Shown: positions 1 through 8,076, counted from the first letter of the stretch. The stretch is 64,000 bases of DNA from Actinocorallia populi (GCF_002995495.1 NZ_PVZV01000007.1:496001-560000), one strand, 5' to 3'. Program-made: numbers and translations. The notes: generated from the sequence alone by a model not told the origin.

Positions 1-190
1 GCGCGCTGAGCACGACGGCCGCGACGACCAGCCTGCCGAGGGTCAGGGGGCCCGGTCCGAAGTCGTCGCCGAGGTCGCGGATCGCCACGAACGCCGAGGC
101 CCAGGCCGCGACGGTGAAGGCCACCGCGCCGAAAGCGAGGCGGTTCGCCCGTGTCGTGCCGGGGCCGCCGGAGAGCTGTGTTTCTGTCAC
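1..190 (-). CDS. EamA/DMT-family transporter, N-terminal fragment
   Basis: This is the start of a minus-strand gene cut by the window edge; about 63 residues are visible from a GTG at 190. After a short polar N-terminus come two likely membrane helices around a loop with LGDDFGPGPLTLGR. The pattern AFVAIRDLG followed by GPLTLGRLVVA is typical of the first repeat of EamA drug/metabolite exporters. Substrate unknown. The gene starts about 87 nt from the 3' end of the oxidoreductase on the same strand. The family call rests on one short segment. Confidence 0.6.
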   Translation of the reverse strand, partial: MTETQLSGGPGTTRANRLAFGAVAFTVAAWASAFVAIRDLGDDFGPGPLTLGRLVVAAVVLSA

Positions 191-276
191 GCCCCAACGG
201 TAGATCAGATGTCGAATACTTTTTCGACCACGAGCGCCGGAGCTGGGCGTCCGCCCAGAGCGACGTCCGAAAACCG

Positions 277-1296
277 CTACCTGCCGGCCGCGGAGCGCAG
301 CGCGGCCTCGACGACCTCCAGCCCCGCGACGGCGTCCTCCAGCGGCACCGGAGGCGGTCCGCCGTGCTCGAGCGCGTTCACCACCCCGGCGTAGAACTCC
401 TGCCACGCGCCCGGGTCGGTGCGGACGGGGCGGGACTGGCCGGGCACGCCCAGGAAGCCGAAGGTCTCCGGCGGCATCTGGCCCCAGCCGGGCTCGCGCG
501 GGGTGCGGCCCGCGCGCAGCGCCTCCTCCTGGCCGTCCATGCCGTGGGTGACGTAGGAGGCCCTGTCGCCCAGCACCCGGAACCGGGGGCCGAGGTCGGC
601 GGCGGCCGCGCTCATCCACAGGTGGGACCGGACGCCGTTCTCGTGGGTCAGCGCCAGGAAGGCGTCGTCGGTGGTGGCCGCGCCCGCCCGCCGGGTGTCG
701 AGTTCGGCGTAGACGTGCGTCGGCGGGCCGAACAGGCAGATCGCCTGGTCGATGAGGTGGGTGCCCAGGTCGTAGACGATGTTCCCTGCGTCGGCGGGGT
801 CGGCCGACTCCTTCCAGGAGGACTTGACCCGGGGCCGCCACCGCTCGAAGCGCGACTCGAACCGCCCGACCTCGCCCAGCGCGCCCTCGGCCATGAGCCG
901 CCGGAGCGTGCGGAAGTCGCCGTCCCAGCGGCGGTTGTGGTACGGGAACACCGGCGGCCCGATCCGGCCCAGCGCCAGCGCCTGCTCCGACGTCACCGCG
1001 ACCGGTTTGTCGAGCACGACCGGCAGCCCGGCCTCCAGCGCCCGGGTCGCCAGCGGCACGTGGGTGCGGTTCGGGGTGGTGATCACCATGAGGTCGCAGT
1101 GCGCCGGGTCGTTGAACACCGGCGCCGGATCGGGCAGCACCGCCACCCCCGGGTAGCGCCGCCGCACCTCCTCCTGCCGTTCGGGGTTCCCCGTCACCAC
1201 GGCCGTCAGGACCAGGCCGGGCACCGAGGTGATCAGCGGGGCGTGGAAGACCGAGCCACCGGTCCCGTAACCGAGGAGCACCACACGCAACGTCAT
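277..1296 (-). CDS. Gfo/Idh/MocA-family NAD(P)-dependent oxidoreductase
   Basis: The product is a 339-residue dehydrogenase. The N-terminal Rossmann fold begins at residue 2 with a glycine-rich loop (GYGTGGSVFHAPLI). It continues with VVITTPNRTHVPLA and the EAGLPVVLDKPVA motif, whose lysine is a conserved active-site residue of the family. The C-terminal half is the mixed alpha/beta substrate domain, with the DLGTHLIDQA signature. Members oxidise or reduce sugars, inositols or bile pigments; the substrate here cannot be told. The start at ATG 1296 gives the full Rossmann strand, and an upstream extension of the frame runs into the neighbouring gene and is not conserved-looking. CATGAT lies 6 nt before the ATG, so a leaderless start is possible. 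Confidence 0.88.
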   Translation of the reverse strand: MTLRVVLLGYGTGGSVFHAPLITSVPGLVLTAVVTGNPERQEEVRRRYPGVAVLPDPAPVFNDPAHCDLMVITTPNRTHVPLATRALEAGLPVVLDKPVAVTSEQALALGRIGPPVFPYHNRRWDGDFRTLRRLMAEGALGEVGRFESRFERWRPRVKSSWKESADPADAGNIVYDLGTHLIDQAICLFGPPTHVYAELDTRRAGAATTDDAFLALTHENGVRSHLWMSAAAADLGPRFRVLGDRASYVTHGMDGQEEALRAGRTPREPGWGQMPPETFGFLGVPGQSRPVRTDPGAWQEFYAGVVNALEHGGPPPVPLEDAVAGLEVVEAALRSAAGR

Positions 1297-1369
1297 GTCA
1301 CGATCATGGCAAACGGCTCGGGACCCGGTCGGATCCGGGGTCTCACCAGGCACGTTCGGGCGGGGCCGC

Positions 1370-2290
1370 TCAGGGCAGGCGCAGCTCGGCGTACACGGCG
1401 CGGTGGTCGCTGCCCGGCAGGTCGTGGACCGAGTAGTCCAGGACGGCGATCCGGCGGTCGGCGAAGACGTGGTCGATGACGATGCCGGGCGTCGACCATC
1501 CCGCGGTGGGCCAGGTGGCGTGCAGTCCCGCGCCGCGGACCTCGGCGGCGTCGCGGTAGCCGGTGGAGAGCAGACCGCGCAGGCTCGCGTGGTCGAGGGT
1601 GGCGTTGAAGTCCCCGGCCAGGATCCGGAGCTCGCCCTCGGGCGTGGCGGCGGGCAGCTCGGCCTGCGCGGCGCGCCAGCAACGGCCGAGGCCGGGGTGC
1701 AGGGGGGCGCAGGTGTGCACGGCCATGAACTCGGTCCGCTGCGCCGAGCCGGGGACGTCCAGCACCGCCCGGACGGCGCCCGCCGGGGCGACCCTGGCCT
1801 GGAAGGGGTGGCGCGAGTACAGCGTGGTGTCGTGCGTGCCGTTCGCGGTGTGCGGGAACAGGTCGAGGATGCCCTTCTCCTCCAACTTCTGGCGGGTTCC
1901 AGGCGGTAGCTCCTGGACCGACAGCACGTCGGCGCGCAGTTCCCGCGCCAGGCCGAGCAGCCGGTCGGGCGGGGTGAGACCGAACCGGATGTTGGCGCTG
2001 AGCACCCGCAGCACCGGCCCCTTCGCCTCGGGTTGCCCCTCCTCCAGCAGCCGAGGGAGGACGAGGCCGCCGAGCACCACCGCGACGGCCAGCCCGGCCA
2101 CCGCCGGCACCCGGCGGCGCAGCAGCAGCGCGGCGACCGGCACGGCGAACGCCGCACCCGCCACGTAGGGGGTGAAGGAGACCAGCTGGATCCACCGGAA
2201 GCCGGCGTCGATCCCGGAGAGCCGCAACACCGTCCACATGAGGAAGGGCGCCACCAGCGCCCAGGCGAGGACCGTTCTCCATCGACCCAT
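1370..2290 (-). CDS. Membrane-anchored endonuclease/exonuclease/phosphatase (EEP) family protein
   Basis: The 306-residue product has about three N-terminal hydrophobic helices (residues 1-85), then a DNase I-like EEP domain. Visible metal and catalytic motifs are LSANIRFG, VLSVQELP (catalytic Glu), ILAGDFNAT (Asp/Asn) and GSDHRAV near the C-terminus (Asp-His). Proteins of this shape (vancomycin-resistance VanJ-like and related phosphatases) place the catalytic domain outside the membrane and cleave phosphoesters. Whether the substrate is a lipid diphosphate, nucleotide or DNA is not visible. ATG 2290 is chosen because it precedes the first helix. The gene diverges from the NADAR gene across 120 nt. 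Confidence 0.8.
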   Translation of the reverse strand: MGRWRTVLAWALVAPFLMWTVLRLSGIDAGFRWIQLVSFTPYVAGAAFAVPVAALLLRRRVPAVAGLAVAVVLGGLVLPRLLEEGQPEAKGPVLRVLSANIRFGLTPPDRLLGLARELRADVLSVQELPPGTRQKLEEKGILDLFPHTANGTHDTTLYSRHPFQARVAPAGAVRAVLDVPGSAQRTEFMAVHTCAPLHPGLGRCWRAAQAELPAATPEGELRILAGDFNATLDHASLRGLLSTGYRDAAEVRGAGLHATWPTAGWSTPGIVIDHVFADRRIAVLDYSVHDLPGSDHRAVYAELRLP

Positions 2291-2397
2291 GCTCAGTCCT
2301 CCCGATCGGCGGGTGAGCGGCGTCCGGCGCCCCGGAGCCGCGACCGGAGCGAGTTTAACGGTCCGAAAACCCCTGGGATCGCGGCGTCCGCGGCTCC

Positions 2398-2411
2398 TAA
2401 GGTGTCGCCCA
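2398..2411 (+). promoter_or_regulatory. -10 element of a probable leaderless promoter (NADAR gene)
   Basis: TAAGGT (2398-2403) lies 7 nt before the ATG at 2411, and no Shine-Dalgarno lies between. Transcription would start at or next to the start codon. The -35 is weak (TGGGAT near 2374). Confidence 0.5.
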
Positions 2412-2950
2412 TGGAACCGCGCAGCGTGGAAGACCTCCGGAAGGCGCAGGCGGCCGACGCCGCCCTGAAGTACCTCTTCTTCTGGGGGCACCGGCCGCAC
2501 CCGAGCGGCAGGCACGTGCTGAGCCAGTGGTTCGAGCACGACTTCGAGGCGGACGGGCAGGTCTACCGCAGCGCCGAGCACTACATGATGGCGGGCAAGG
2601 CGCGGCTGTTCGGCGACGCGGAGACCGAGGCGCTGGTCCTGGCCTCGGGGCATCCGGACGAGGCGAAGAGGCTCGGCCGCCGGGTGCGGGGCTTCGACGA
2701 CAGGACCTGGGCCGAGCACCGGTTCGAACTGGTCGTCCAGGGCAATGTGGCGAAGTTCGGCGCCGACCCCGGACTGCGCGGCTACCTGCTGGGCACCGGT
2801 ACCCGGGTCCTGGTCGAGGCGAGCCCGCTCGACCGGATCTGGGGCATCGGGCTGGCCGCCGACGACGAGCGCGCCGCCGACCCGGCCCGCTGGAGGGGGC
2901 TCAACCTGCTGGGTTTCGCGTTGATGGAGGCGCGCGCCCGGCTGCGGTAA
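2411..2950 (+). CDS. NADAR-family (YbiA-like) ADP-ribose glycosidase
   Basis: The 179-residue product has the NADAR fold across its full length. Visible motifs are FFWGHRP, LSQWFEHDFEADG, YRSAEHYMMAGKA, the central ALASGHP-like segment and WGIGLAADD near the C-terminus. The family includes N-glycosidases acting on riboflavin-pathway intermediates and enzymes that remove ADP-ribose from guanine bases in DNA (partners of DarT1). The ATG at 2411 is preferred because a leaderless -10 precedes it. It runs co-directionally into the RNA ligase gene with 40 nt between them, so a role in nucleic-acid repair is plausible. That role is inference from context; the fold call is strong. Confidence 0.85.
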   Translation: MEPRSVEDLRKAQAADAALKYLFFWGHRPHPSGRHVLSQWFEHDFEADGQVYRSAEHYMMAGKARLFGDAETEALVLASGHPDEAKRLGRRVRGFDDRTWAEHRFELVVQGNVAKFGADPGLRGYLLGTGTRVLVEASPLDRIWGIGLAADDERAADPARWRGLNLLGFALMEARARLR

Positions 2951-2954
2951 ATCG

Positions 2955-2991
2955 TTCGACGGAGCCGTCCGCACCGCGTACAACGGTGGCA
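2955..2991 (+). promoter_or_regulatory. Probable internal promoter of the RNA ligase gene
   Basis: TTCGAC (about 2955-2960), 18 nt, then TACAAC (2979-2984), with the ATG 6 nt later. The spacing fits a leaderless sigma-70-type start inside the NADAR-ligase gap, though GGTGGC just before the ATG could also act as a weak Shine-Dalgarno. Confidence 0.35.
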
Positions 2992-3779
2992 TGATCCGCA
3001 AATACCCCCGTACTCCACATCTGCAGGGGTCGCGGCTCCAGCCGGGCGACCACGATCTGGCGGCGGTGCCGTTCCGGGACGTGGCCGGCCGGTACCTGGT
3101 CGTGGAGGAGAAACTCGACGGGGCCAACTGCGGCATCAGCTTCGACGCGGACGGCGGGCTGCGGCTGCAGTCGCGCGGCCATTACCTGGCCGGCGGCCCG
3201 AGGGAACGGCAGTTCGCGCCGCTCAAGGCCTGGGCGTCGGCAGTCTCGCACCTGCTGTGGCCGGTGCTGGGCTCCCGGTATGTCGTATACGGCGAGTGGA
3301 TGTACGCCAAGCACACCGTCTTCTACGACGCCCTTCCCCACTATTTCTGCGAGTTCGACGTCTACGACCGCGATGAGGACGTGTTCCTCTCCACCGCCGC
3401 GCGCCGGGAACTGCTCGCGGGCACTCCCGTCCACTCCGTCCCGGTGTTGCGTGAAGGGAAGGTCGCCCGGTTGGAGGAGCTGACGTCGCTCGTCGGTCCG
3501 TCCACGTGCCGGACCGGGCGTTGGCGGGAGGCGCTGGATGCGGCCGCGCTGGCCGCCGGGCTCGATCCCGGGCGGGTGCGGGCCGAGACCGACTCCGCCG
3601 ACGAGATGGAGGGCCTCTACCTCAAGGTCGAGGAAGGCGGGCGGACGGTCGACCGGTTCAAGTGGGTGCGCTCGAGCTTCCTGACCGCCATCCTCGACGC
3701 CGGAAGCCACTGGCAGGACCGGCCGATCGTCGCGAACGGGCTGGCCGACCCGGAGGTGCTTTATGCGGGTGTTCGCTGA
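2991..3779 (+). CDS. RNA ligase (nucleotidyltransferase superfamily)
   Basis: The 262-residue product carries the ordered motifs of covalent polynucleotide ligases. Motif I is EEKLDGANCG, with K41 as the AMP-accepting lysine. A downstream LQSRGHYL follows, then motif III YFCEFDVYD (around E121), motif IV EGLYLK (207-212) and motif V FKWVR (223-227). It should use ATP to seal 3'-OH and 5'-PO4 RNA ends. It lacks a large C-terminal domain, as in small Rnl-type enzymes found beside end-healing kinases. Its 3' end overlaps the HD-Pnk gene by 17 nt, which indicates translational coupling and a joint role. The exact Rnl subfamily is not determined. Confidence 0.9.
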   Translation: MIRKYPRTPHLQGSRLQPGDHDLAAVPFRDVAGRYLVVEEKLDGANCGISFDADGGLRLQSRGHYLAGGPRERQFAPLKAWASAVSHLLWPVLGSRYVVYGEWMYAKHTVFYDALPHYFCEFDVYDRDEDVFLSTAARRELLAGTPVHSVPVLREGKVARLEELTSLVGPSTCRTGRWREALDAAALAAGLDPGRVRAETDSADEMEGLYLKVEEGGRTVDRFKWVRSSFLTAILDAGSHWQDRPIVANGLADPEVLYAGVR

Positions 3780-4884
3780 ACTCTGCCCGCGGCCGCCGCA
3801 CTGGCGGCTGGACTGGGCGGCCGTCCGTGAACGGTTCCCCTGGATCCGGGAGCTCGCGGGCGTCGCGCAGGATCCGGTGCACCACGCCGAAGGCGACGTC
3901 GAGACGCACACGCGCCTGGCGTGCGAGGCGCTGGCCGCGCTGCCGCGCTGGCGGGAGCGCCCGGAGGACGAGCGCACGAGGCTCTTCACCGCGACGCTCC
4001 TGCATGACGTGGCCAAACCCCGGTGCACCAAGGAGGAGGACGGCCGGATCACCGCGCACGGCCACTCCCGCCACGGCGACCTGATGGCCCGCCGGATCCT
4101 GTGGGAGCTCGGCGTTCCGATCGCCTGGCGCGAGCACGTGACCGCGCTCGTCCGCCACCACCAGGTGCCGTTCTGGGGGTTGGAGCGCCCCGACCTGCGG
4201 CGGACGGCCTTCCGGGTGAGCCTGCTCGCCGCCAACGCCGACCTCGTCCTGCTCGCCGAGGCCGACCTGCGCGGCAGGGAGTGCGGCGACCTCCCCGGGA
4301 TGCTGGAGAACGTCGCCCTGTACGAGGAGTACTGCGCCGAGGAGGAATGCCTGGACGGGCCGCGGGCCTTCCCCTCCGACCACGCCCGGTTCCAGTACTT
4401 CCGCACGCCCGGCCGCGATCCCTCCTACGCGGCCTACGACGACACCCTCCTGACGGTCACCGTGCTGTCGGGGCTGCCCGGCGCGGGCAAGGACACCTGG
4501 ATCGCCGCGCACCGCCCGGACCTGCCGGTCGTCAGCCTCGACCGGCTGCGCGCCGAGCTGGGCGTCTCCCCTGCTGCCGACCAGGGGCCGGTCGTCGCGG
4601 CAGCCTTCGAGCAGGCCAGAGGCCACCTGCGGGCGGGCCGCCCGTTCGTCTGGAACGCCACCAACGTGTCACGGCAGCTGCGGGACCGGTGCATCGGCCT
4701 CGCCGCCGCCTACCGGGCCAGGATCGAACTGGTGTCGCTGGAGGCGGCTCCGGCCGTTCTGCGCGCCCGCAACCGCGCCCGCCCCTCTCCCGTCCCGGAC
4801 GCGGTCATCACCCGGCTGGCCGCCCGCTGGGAGACCCCCGACCCGACCGAGGCGCACACCGTCACCCGGCTCGATCTGACGTGA
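3763..4884 (+). CDS. HD-Pnk: HD phosphoesterase fused to 5'-OH polynucleotide kinase
   Basis: The 373-residue product has two domains. Residues about 25-220 form an HD hydrolase: HHAEGDVETH, LLHDVAKP (H81-D82), GHSRHGD and VRHHQVP. Residues about 228-373 form a P-loop kinase: LSGLPGAGKDTW (236-246), SLDRLR with D260 placed as the catalytic base, and WNATNVSRQLRD as the lid/arginine segment. The same architecture is the characterised Runella HD-Pnk, which removes 2',3'-cyclic or 2'-phosphates and phosphorylates 5'-OH ends. Together with the overlapping ligase it forms a complete healing-and-sealing RNA repair pathway for breaks made by ribonucleases. The ATG lies inside the ligase gene. Convergent with the next gene, 7 nt apart. 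Confidence 0.9.
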   Translation: MRVFAELCPRPPHWRLDWAAVRERFPWIRELAGVAQDPVHHAEGDVETHTRLACEALAALPRWRERPEDERTRLFTATLLHDVAKPRCTKEEDGRITAHGHSRHGDLMARRILWELGVPIAWREHVTALVRHHQVPFWGLERPDLRRTAFRVSLLAANADLVLLAEADLRGRECGDLPGMLENVALYEEYCAEEECLDGPRAFPSDHARFQYFRTPGRDPSYAAYDDTLLTVTVLSGLPGAGKDTWIAAHRPDLPVVSLDRLRAELGVSPAADQGPVVAAAFEQARGHLRAGRPFVWNATNVSRQLRDRCIGLAAAYRARIELVSLEAAPAVLRARNRARPSPVPDAVITRLAARWETPDPTEAHTVTRLDLT

Positions 4885-4891
4885 ACGCGCG

Positions 4892-5554
4892 TCAGAGCCC
4901 GCCCACGACCTGCCAGCGTCCCCGGCTCAGCTCCAGGCGCAGCAGTCTGCCGGAGACGGGAACACGCGCCTTGTCCCCGTCGATCCGGGCCTCGCCCAAT
5001 CGCAGGGGCTCCACCAGATCGAGGGTGAGATCGTCCTGGACGAAGCTCACCTCCGGCATCCGCTCGGAGAGCTCCCGCTTGAGGCCGCGGTCGAGCGGAC
5101 GGTCGGCGCACTCGCCACGCAGCGGGCAGACCTGGTCCAGGATCCGCAGAGGACGGGCCTTTCTCAGGTCGTCGTTCGTCCCTTCCTTCAGGAAGGCGTC
5201 GATCGCGGCCTCGTAGACGGCGGCGGACCCCGCCGAACGACCCGAGGCGAGGGCCTCCGGAGCGGAATCACCCAGGGAGTACGCCTCTCCCGACTTCTCC
5301 CGCAGCTTCTGGCCTTCGAGCGGACCGCTCGCCGGTTTGGCCGCCGAGCTGTCCGACTGCAGGGCGCTCTCGTGCTGGAGCACGACCGGGACGGCGATCG
5401 CCACGGCGGCGGCCAGGGCGAGGCCGCCCGCGGCGGCCTTCCATCGGCGGCGCGTCCGGGTGCGGCGGGCCCGCGCGACGACCTCGTCGGCCAGGCCGGG
5501 CCGCGGTGCGGGCGCCTCGGCGGCCAGCAGGCCCAGCAGTTCCCTGTCATCCAC
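4892..5554 (-). CDS. Single-pass membrane protein linked to an ECF sigma factor (possible anti-sigma role)
   Basis: The 220-residue product has a short cytosolic N-terminus (about residues 1-38, basic end RARRTRTRRRW), one membrane helix (about 40-60) and a polar exported C-terminal domain with two Cys in CPLRGECAD. It overlaps the sigma factor gene by 8 nt, so it is translationally coupled. In the SigE family of ECF factors, a downstream membrane protein of this layout is common and is often assumed to regulate the sigma factor. No recognisable zinc anti-sigma motif (HxxxCxxC) is present, so the anti-sigma role is only inferred. Confidence 0.6.
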   Translation of the reverse strand: MDDRELLGLLAAEAPAPRPGLADEVVARARRTRTRRRWKAAAGGLALAAAVAIAVPVVLQHESALQSDSSAAKPASGPLEGQKLREKSGEAYSLGDSAPEALASGRSAGSAAVYEAAIDAFLKEGTNDDLRKARPLRILDQVCPLRGECADRPLDRGLKRELSERMPEVSFVQDDLTLDLVEPLRLGEARIDGDKARVPVSGRLLRLELSRGRWQVVGGL

Positions 5555-6050
5555 GGGCCTCCCCCTCCACTGCCAACCCGTAGGCCTCCCGCAGTTTCTC
5601 CAGGCCGCGCAGCGTCTGGCTGCGGACCGTCCCGGCCGAGCACCCGAGCAGTTCGGCGACCTCGGCGACCTCCAGGCCCACCCAGTGCCGCAGCACCACG
5701 GCGGCCCGCTGCCGGGACGGCAGGGACGCCAGCGCGGAGCGCAGCCGGACGTTGCCGTCGATCCCGGCGTACGGGTCGGTCCCGTCGACGGTCTCGGGCA
5801 GCGCCTCCATCGCGGTCTCGTGCCTGCGGTGGGCCCGCCTGCGCTCGTCGGCGGCCACCGTGACCAGGACGCGCCGCACGTAGGCCTCGGGATTGCTCTC
5901 GATGTTCCGCCATCGAAGATACGCCTTGACCAGGGCGTTCTGCACCAGGTCCTCCGCGCCCGCGCGGTCGGCGGTCAGCAGGTAGGCCAGCCGGAGCAGC
6001 GCGGCGGAGCGTTCGGCCACGAACCGCCGGAACGCCTCCTCCTCGGCCAA
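5547..6050 (-). CDS. SigE-family ECF RNA polymerase sigma factor
   Basis: The 167-residue product has both sigma regions. Region 2 covers about residues 5-70 (LLRLAYLLTADRAGAEDLVQNALVKAY in two pieces, then RRVLVTVAADERRR). Region 4 covers about 105-160 (LASLPSRQRAAVVLRHW, then the helix-turn-helix LLGCSAGTVRSQTLRGLEKL). The start is probably TTG at 6050: GGAGG sits 5 nt upstream, and no ATG/GTG in frame gives a normal family length. A likely self-recognised promoter lies just upstream. It should direct RNA polymerase to a small regulon, probably including itself; the inducing signal is unknown. Confidence 0.85.
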   Translation of the reverse strand: MAEEEAFRRFVAERSAALLRLAYLLTADRAGAEDLVQNALVKAYLRWRNIESNPEAYVRRVLVTVAADERRRAHRRHETAMEALPETVDGTDPYAGIDGNVRLRSALASLPSRQRAAVVLRHWVGLEVAEVAELLGCSAGTVRSQTLRGLEKLREAYGLAVEGEARG

Positions 6051-6083
6051 GGAAACCTCCGATGGGGGATGGGGGGCGACCAG

Positions 6084-6109
6084 CGTCGCACGCTTCGCGC
6101 CGCGGTTCC
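6084..6109 (-). promoter_or_regulatory. Putative autoregulatory ECF promoter
   Basis: On the minus strand GGAAC (6109-6105), 16 nt, then CGACG (6088-6084), about 34 nt before the TTG start of the sigma gene. GGAAC -35 boxes are typical of ECF factors, and autoregulation is common. The -10 is only a partial match. Confidence 0.4.
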
Positions 6110-6120
6110 AACCCGGCGCG

Positions 6121-6780
6121 TCAGCGGGCGGGGACCTGCCAGACGGTGGTGCGCCGGTGGCGGGAGGCCTCGGGGGTGCGGCTGACCGGGACGTCGTAGC
6201 GGGCGAGGGCGGTGAACGCGCCGCGCGGCAGGTACCGCCGCCCGGGGTCGCCGACGAGCACCAGTGCGCCGGAGGCGGCGGCATCGCGCAGGAACGGCTC
6301 GATCCGGCGGGACAGCGCCTTGTCGTAGAAGACGTCTCCGGCCAGCACGACGTCGCAGGCGGGCGGGCGGGAGTCCAGAAGGTCCGCGCAGAGGGCGGTG
6401 ACGCGCGCCCCGTTGGCCTCGGCGTTGGCGCGGATGGCGGCGGCCGCGTACGGGTCGATCTCGCAGGCGGTGACCTCGCGGGCGCCCGAGCGAGCCGCGG
6501 CCAGCGCCGCCACGCCCGAGCCGGCGGCCACGTCCAGGACGGTGCGGCCGCGGACCAGTTCGGGCACGTCCAGCACGTGCCGGGCCAGCGCCAGGCCGCC
6601 CGCCCAGGCGAAGGACCAGTAGGGCAGGCCCGTGTCCTCGATGTGCTCTCCCAGGCCGTACGGGTCGTCGGCCTGGTGGAGGCGGAGCTCGGGGAGGTAG
6701 GGGACTGTTCTCAGCCGCGTGTGGTCACGGACGAACGCCTCTTCTGGCGCCTTGCAGAGCGGCGGGGGGTCGGGCTGCAC
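6121..6780 (-). CDS. Class I SAM-dependent methyltransferase (COG3897-like)
   Basis: The 219-residue product has a seven-strand methyltransferase core. Motif I is LDVAAGSGVAALAAA, followed by an acidic CEIDPYA that should bind the SAM ribose, then LCADLLD and VVLAGDVFYD. The tract YWSFAWAGGLALARHVLD before motif I matches the nicotinamide N-methylase-like/ETFB-lysine methyltransferase group, whose members methylate proteins or small molecules. The substrate is unknown. It lies in line with the upstream Ala-rich gene but has about 120 nt of AT-richer DNA before it, so it probably has its own promoter. Confidence 0.8.
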   Translation of the reverse strand: MQPDPPPLCKAPEEAFVRDHTRLRTVPYLPELRLHQADDPYGLGEHIEDTGLPYWSFAWAGGLALARHVLDVPELVRGRTVLDVAAGSGVAALAAARSGAREVTACEIDPYAAAAIRANAEANGARVTALCADLLDSRPPACDVVLAGDVFYDKALSRRIEPFLRDAAASGALVLVGDPGRRYLPRGAFTALARYDVPVSRTPEASRHRRTTVWQVPAR

Positions 6781-6903
6781 CTTGATGACCTTAATCCGCG
6801 ATTCCTTACAGCGCCATTTCCCGGGGTCAGCAAAGGCAATGTAAATTTTTTACCGCCAGAGTAGAGACAGGGGAACGATCCCCCGGCGGCGCTGCGGCGG
6901 GCG
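6781..6903. other. AT-richer intergenic segment with a short palindrome
   Basis: The stretch between two minus-strand genes is unusually AT-rich for this window. It contains GTAAATTTTTTAC (6841-6853; 5-3-5 inverted repeat) and a GGGG/CCCC hairpin near 6878-6893. It probably holds the promoter of the methyltransferase and the terminator of the preceding gene. No gene is seen. Confidence 0.4.
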
Positions 6904-8076
6904 TCAGGACGTGCGGCGGAAGGCGCGTGCCCCGGTGCTCCTGGCGGCGCTGACCGCGATGCGGGGGACGGTGGCGGGGACCAGGCGGAAGGAGACCCGG
7001 ACCGCCAGTCCGGCGGCGGCCTCCCGGGCGGGGTCCGCGATCAGGCGGGCGATGCGGGGGGCGGTGTCCGGCTCGGACGGGGGCGGGGGCCGCTCGTCCA
7101 GCAGGACGGCGACCGCGCGGGTCCAGGCCTGGCGGACGGACTCGCGGGCGATGTCGCGCATCAGGTCGCGCAGGGCGGTGCGGACGACCTCCTCGGCCAT
7201 GGCGGTCAGCGCCCGGCCCAGATCGGTGCGGGCGGCCCAGCCCGCGGCGCCGAGCGCGCCCCTGGCCGTCAGTTCCGGGACACCGAGCCGTTCGGCGGCG
7301 CCGGCCGCCTCCCCGGCGGTGCGGGCGGCCCGGCGGACCGGTTCGCTGCGCGCGGCGCCGCCCGTCCAGTCCGCGGCTGCGGCCGGGAGCGGGCCGAGCT
7401 CCCCGGCGGCCGAGCCGAGCCCGGCCAGGCCCGCCCGGACCGTCCCCGCCAGATCGGCCGCGGTCTGCCTGGCGGCCTCCTCGGCGATCTCCAGGGCGAG
7501 TTCGGGGCCGAGCTCCAGCACCACGTCCAGCACGACGTCGGCGACGACGTCGACCACCGGTTCCAGCGTGGCCCCGGCGGCGGCCCTGGCCAGGCCGGTG
7601 CCCGCGGCGCGCTCGGTCAGCCCCACGAGGTTGGCGGTGGTGGCGCGGGCCAGGGGGTTGCGCAGGGCGAGCCGCCGCGCGGCGCGCGACCACGGGTGGT
7701 CGGCGGCGCGGCCCGCCGCGCCCAGGGCCGCCGCGGCCACCGGGTTGCCCGTGGCGGCCGCGGCCAGCTCGCCCGCGAGCCGGTCGGTGAGGGAGGCGGC
7801 GATGCGGGCCGCGGCGTGGCGGGCGGCCTGCTCCACCGGGCCGCGGACGGCGGGCTGCTCCAGCGCCCGCTCCAGTCCCGTCCTGGCCAGGTGGACGGCG
7901 ACGTCGCGGCCCAGGTCGCGTACGGGCGCGGTGAGCAGCAGGCCCAGGCCCGCCAGGTCCCACAGTTCGGCGACCAGGCCCTCCTCGGGCCGATCGCCCC
8001 TCTCCCCGTCCACCGCCGCCCCGCCCTCGCCGTTTCGCGCACTCCGGTCGGACTCACGGTAACCGCTGTTCCGCAC
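6904..8076 (-). CDS. Alanine-rich hypothetical protein
   Basis: Unrecognised protein of 390 residues from GTG 8076; a GTG at 8013 would give 369 and is equally defensible. It is extremely rich in Ala, Arg, Leu and Val and poor in aromatic residues. Repeating amphipathic helices are predicted by eye, for example VVDVVADVVLDVVLELG and repeated RAARTAGEAAGAAE-type segments. The N-terminal part (LWDLAGLGLLLTAPVRDLG) is the most hydrophobic. No catalytic motif, clear transmembrane segment or signal peptide is seen. It may be a coiled or helical-bundle structural protein. It diverges from the pirin gene, with the start codons 70 nt apart. Confidence 0.55.
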   Translation of the reverse strand: MRNSGYRESDRSARNGEGGAAVDGERGDRPEEGLVAELWDLAGLGLLLTAPVRDLGRDVAVHLARTGLERALEQPAVRGPVEQAARHAAARIAASLTDRLAGELAAAATGNPVAAAALGAAGRAADHPWSRAARRLALRNPLARATTANLVGLTERAAGTGLARAAAGATLEPVVDVVADVVLDVVLELGPELALEIAEEAARQTAADLAGTVRAGLAGLGSAAGELGPLPAAAADWTGGAARSEPVRRAARTAGEAAGAAERLGVPELTARGALGAAGWAARTDLGRALTAMAEEVVRTALRDLMRDIARESVRQAWTRAVAVLLDERPPPPSEPDTAPRIARLIADPAREAAAGLAVRVSFRLVPATVPRIAVSAARSTGARAFRRTS

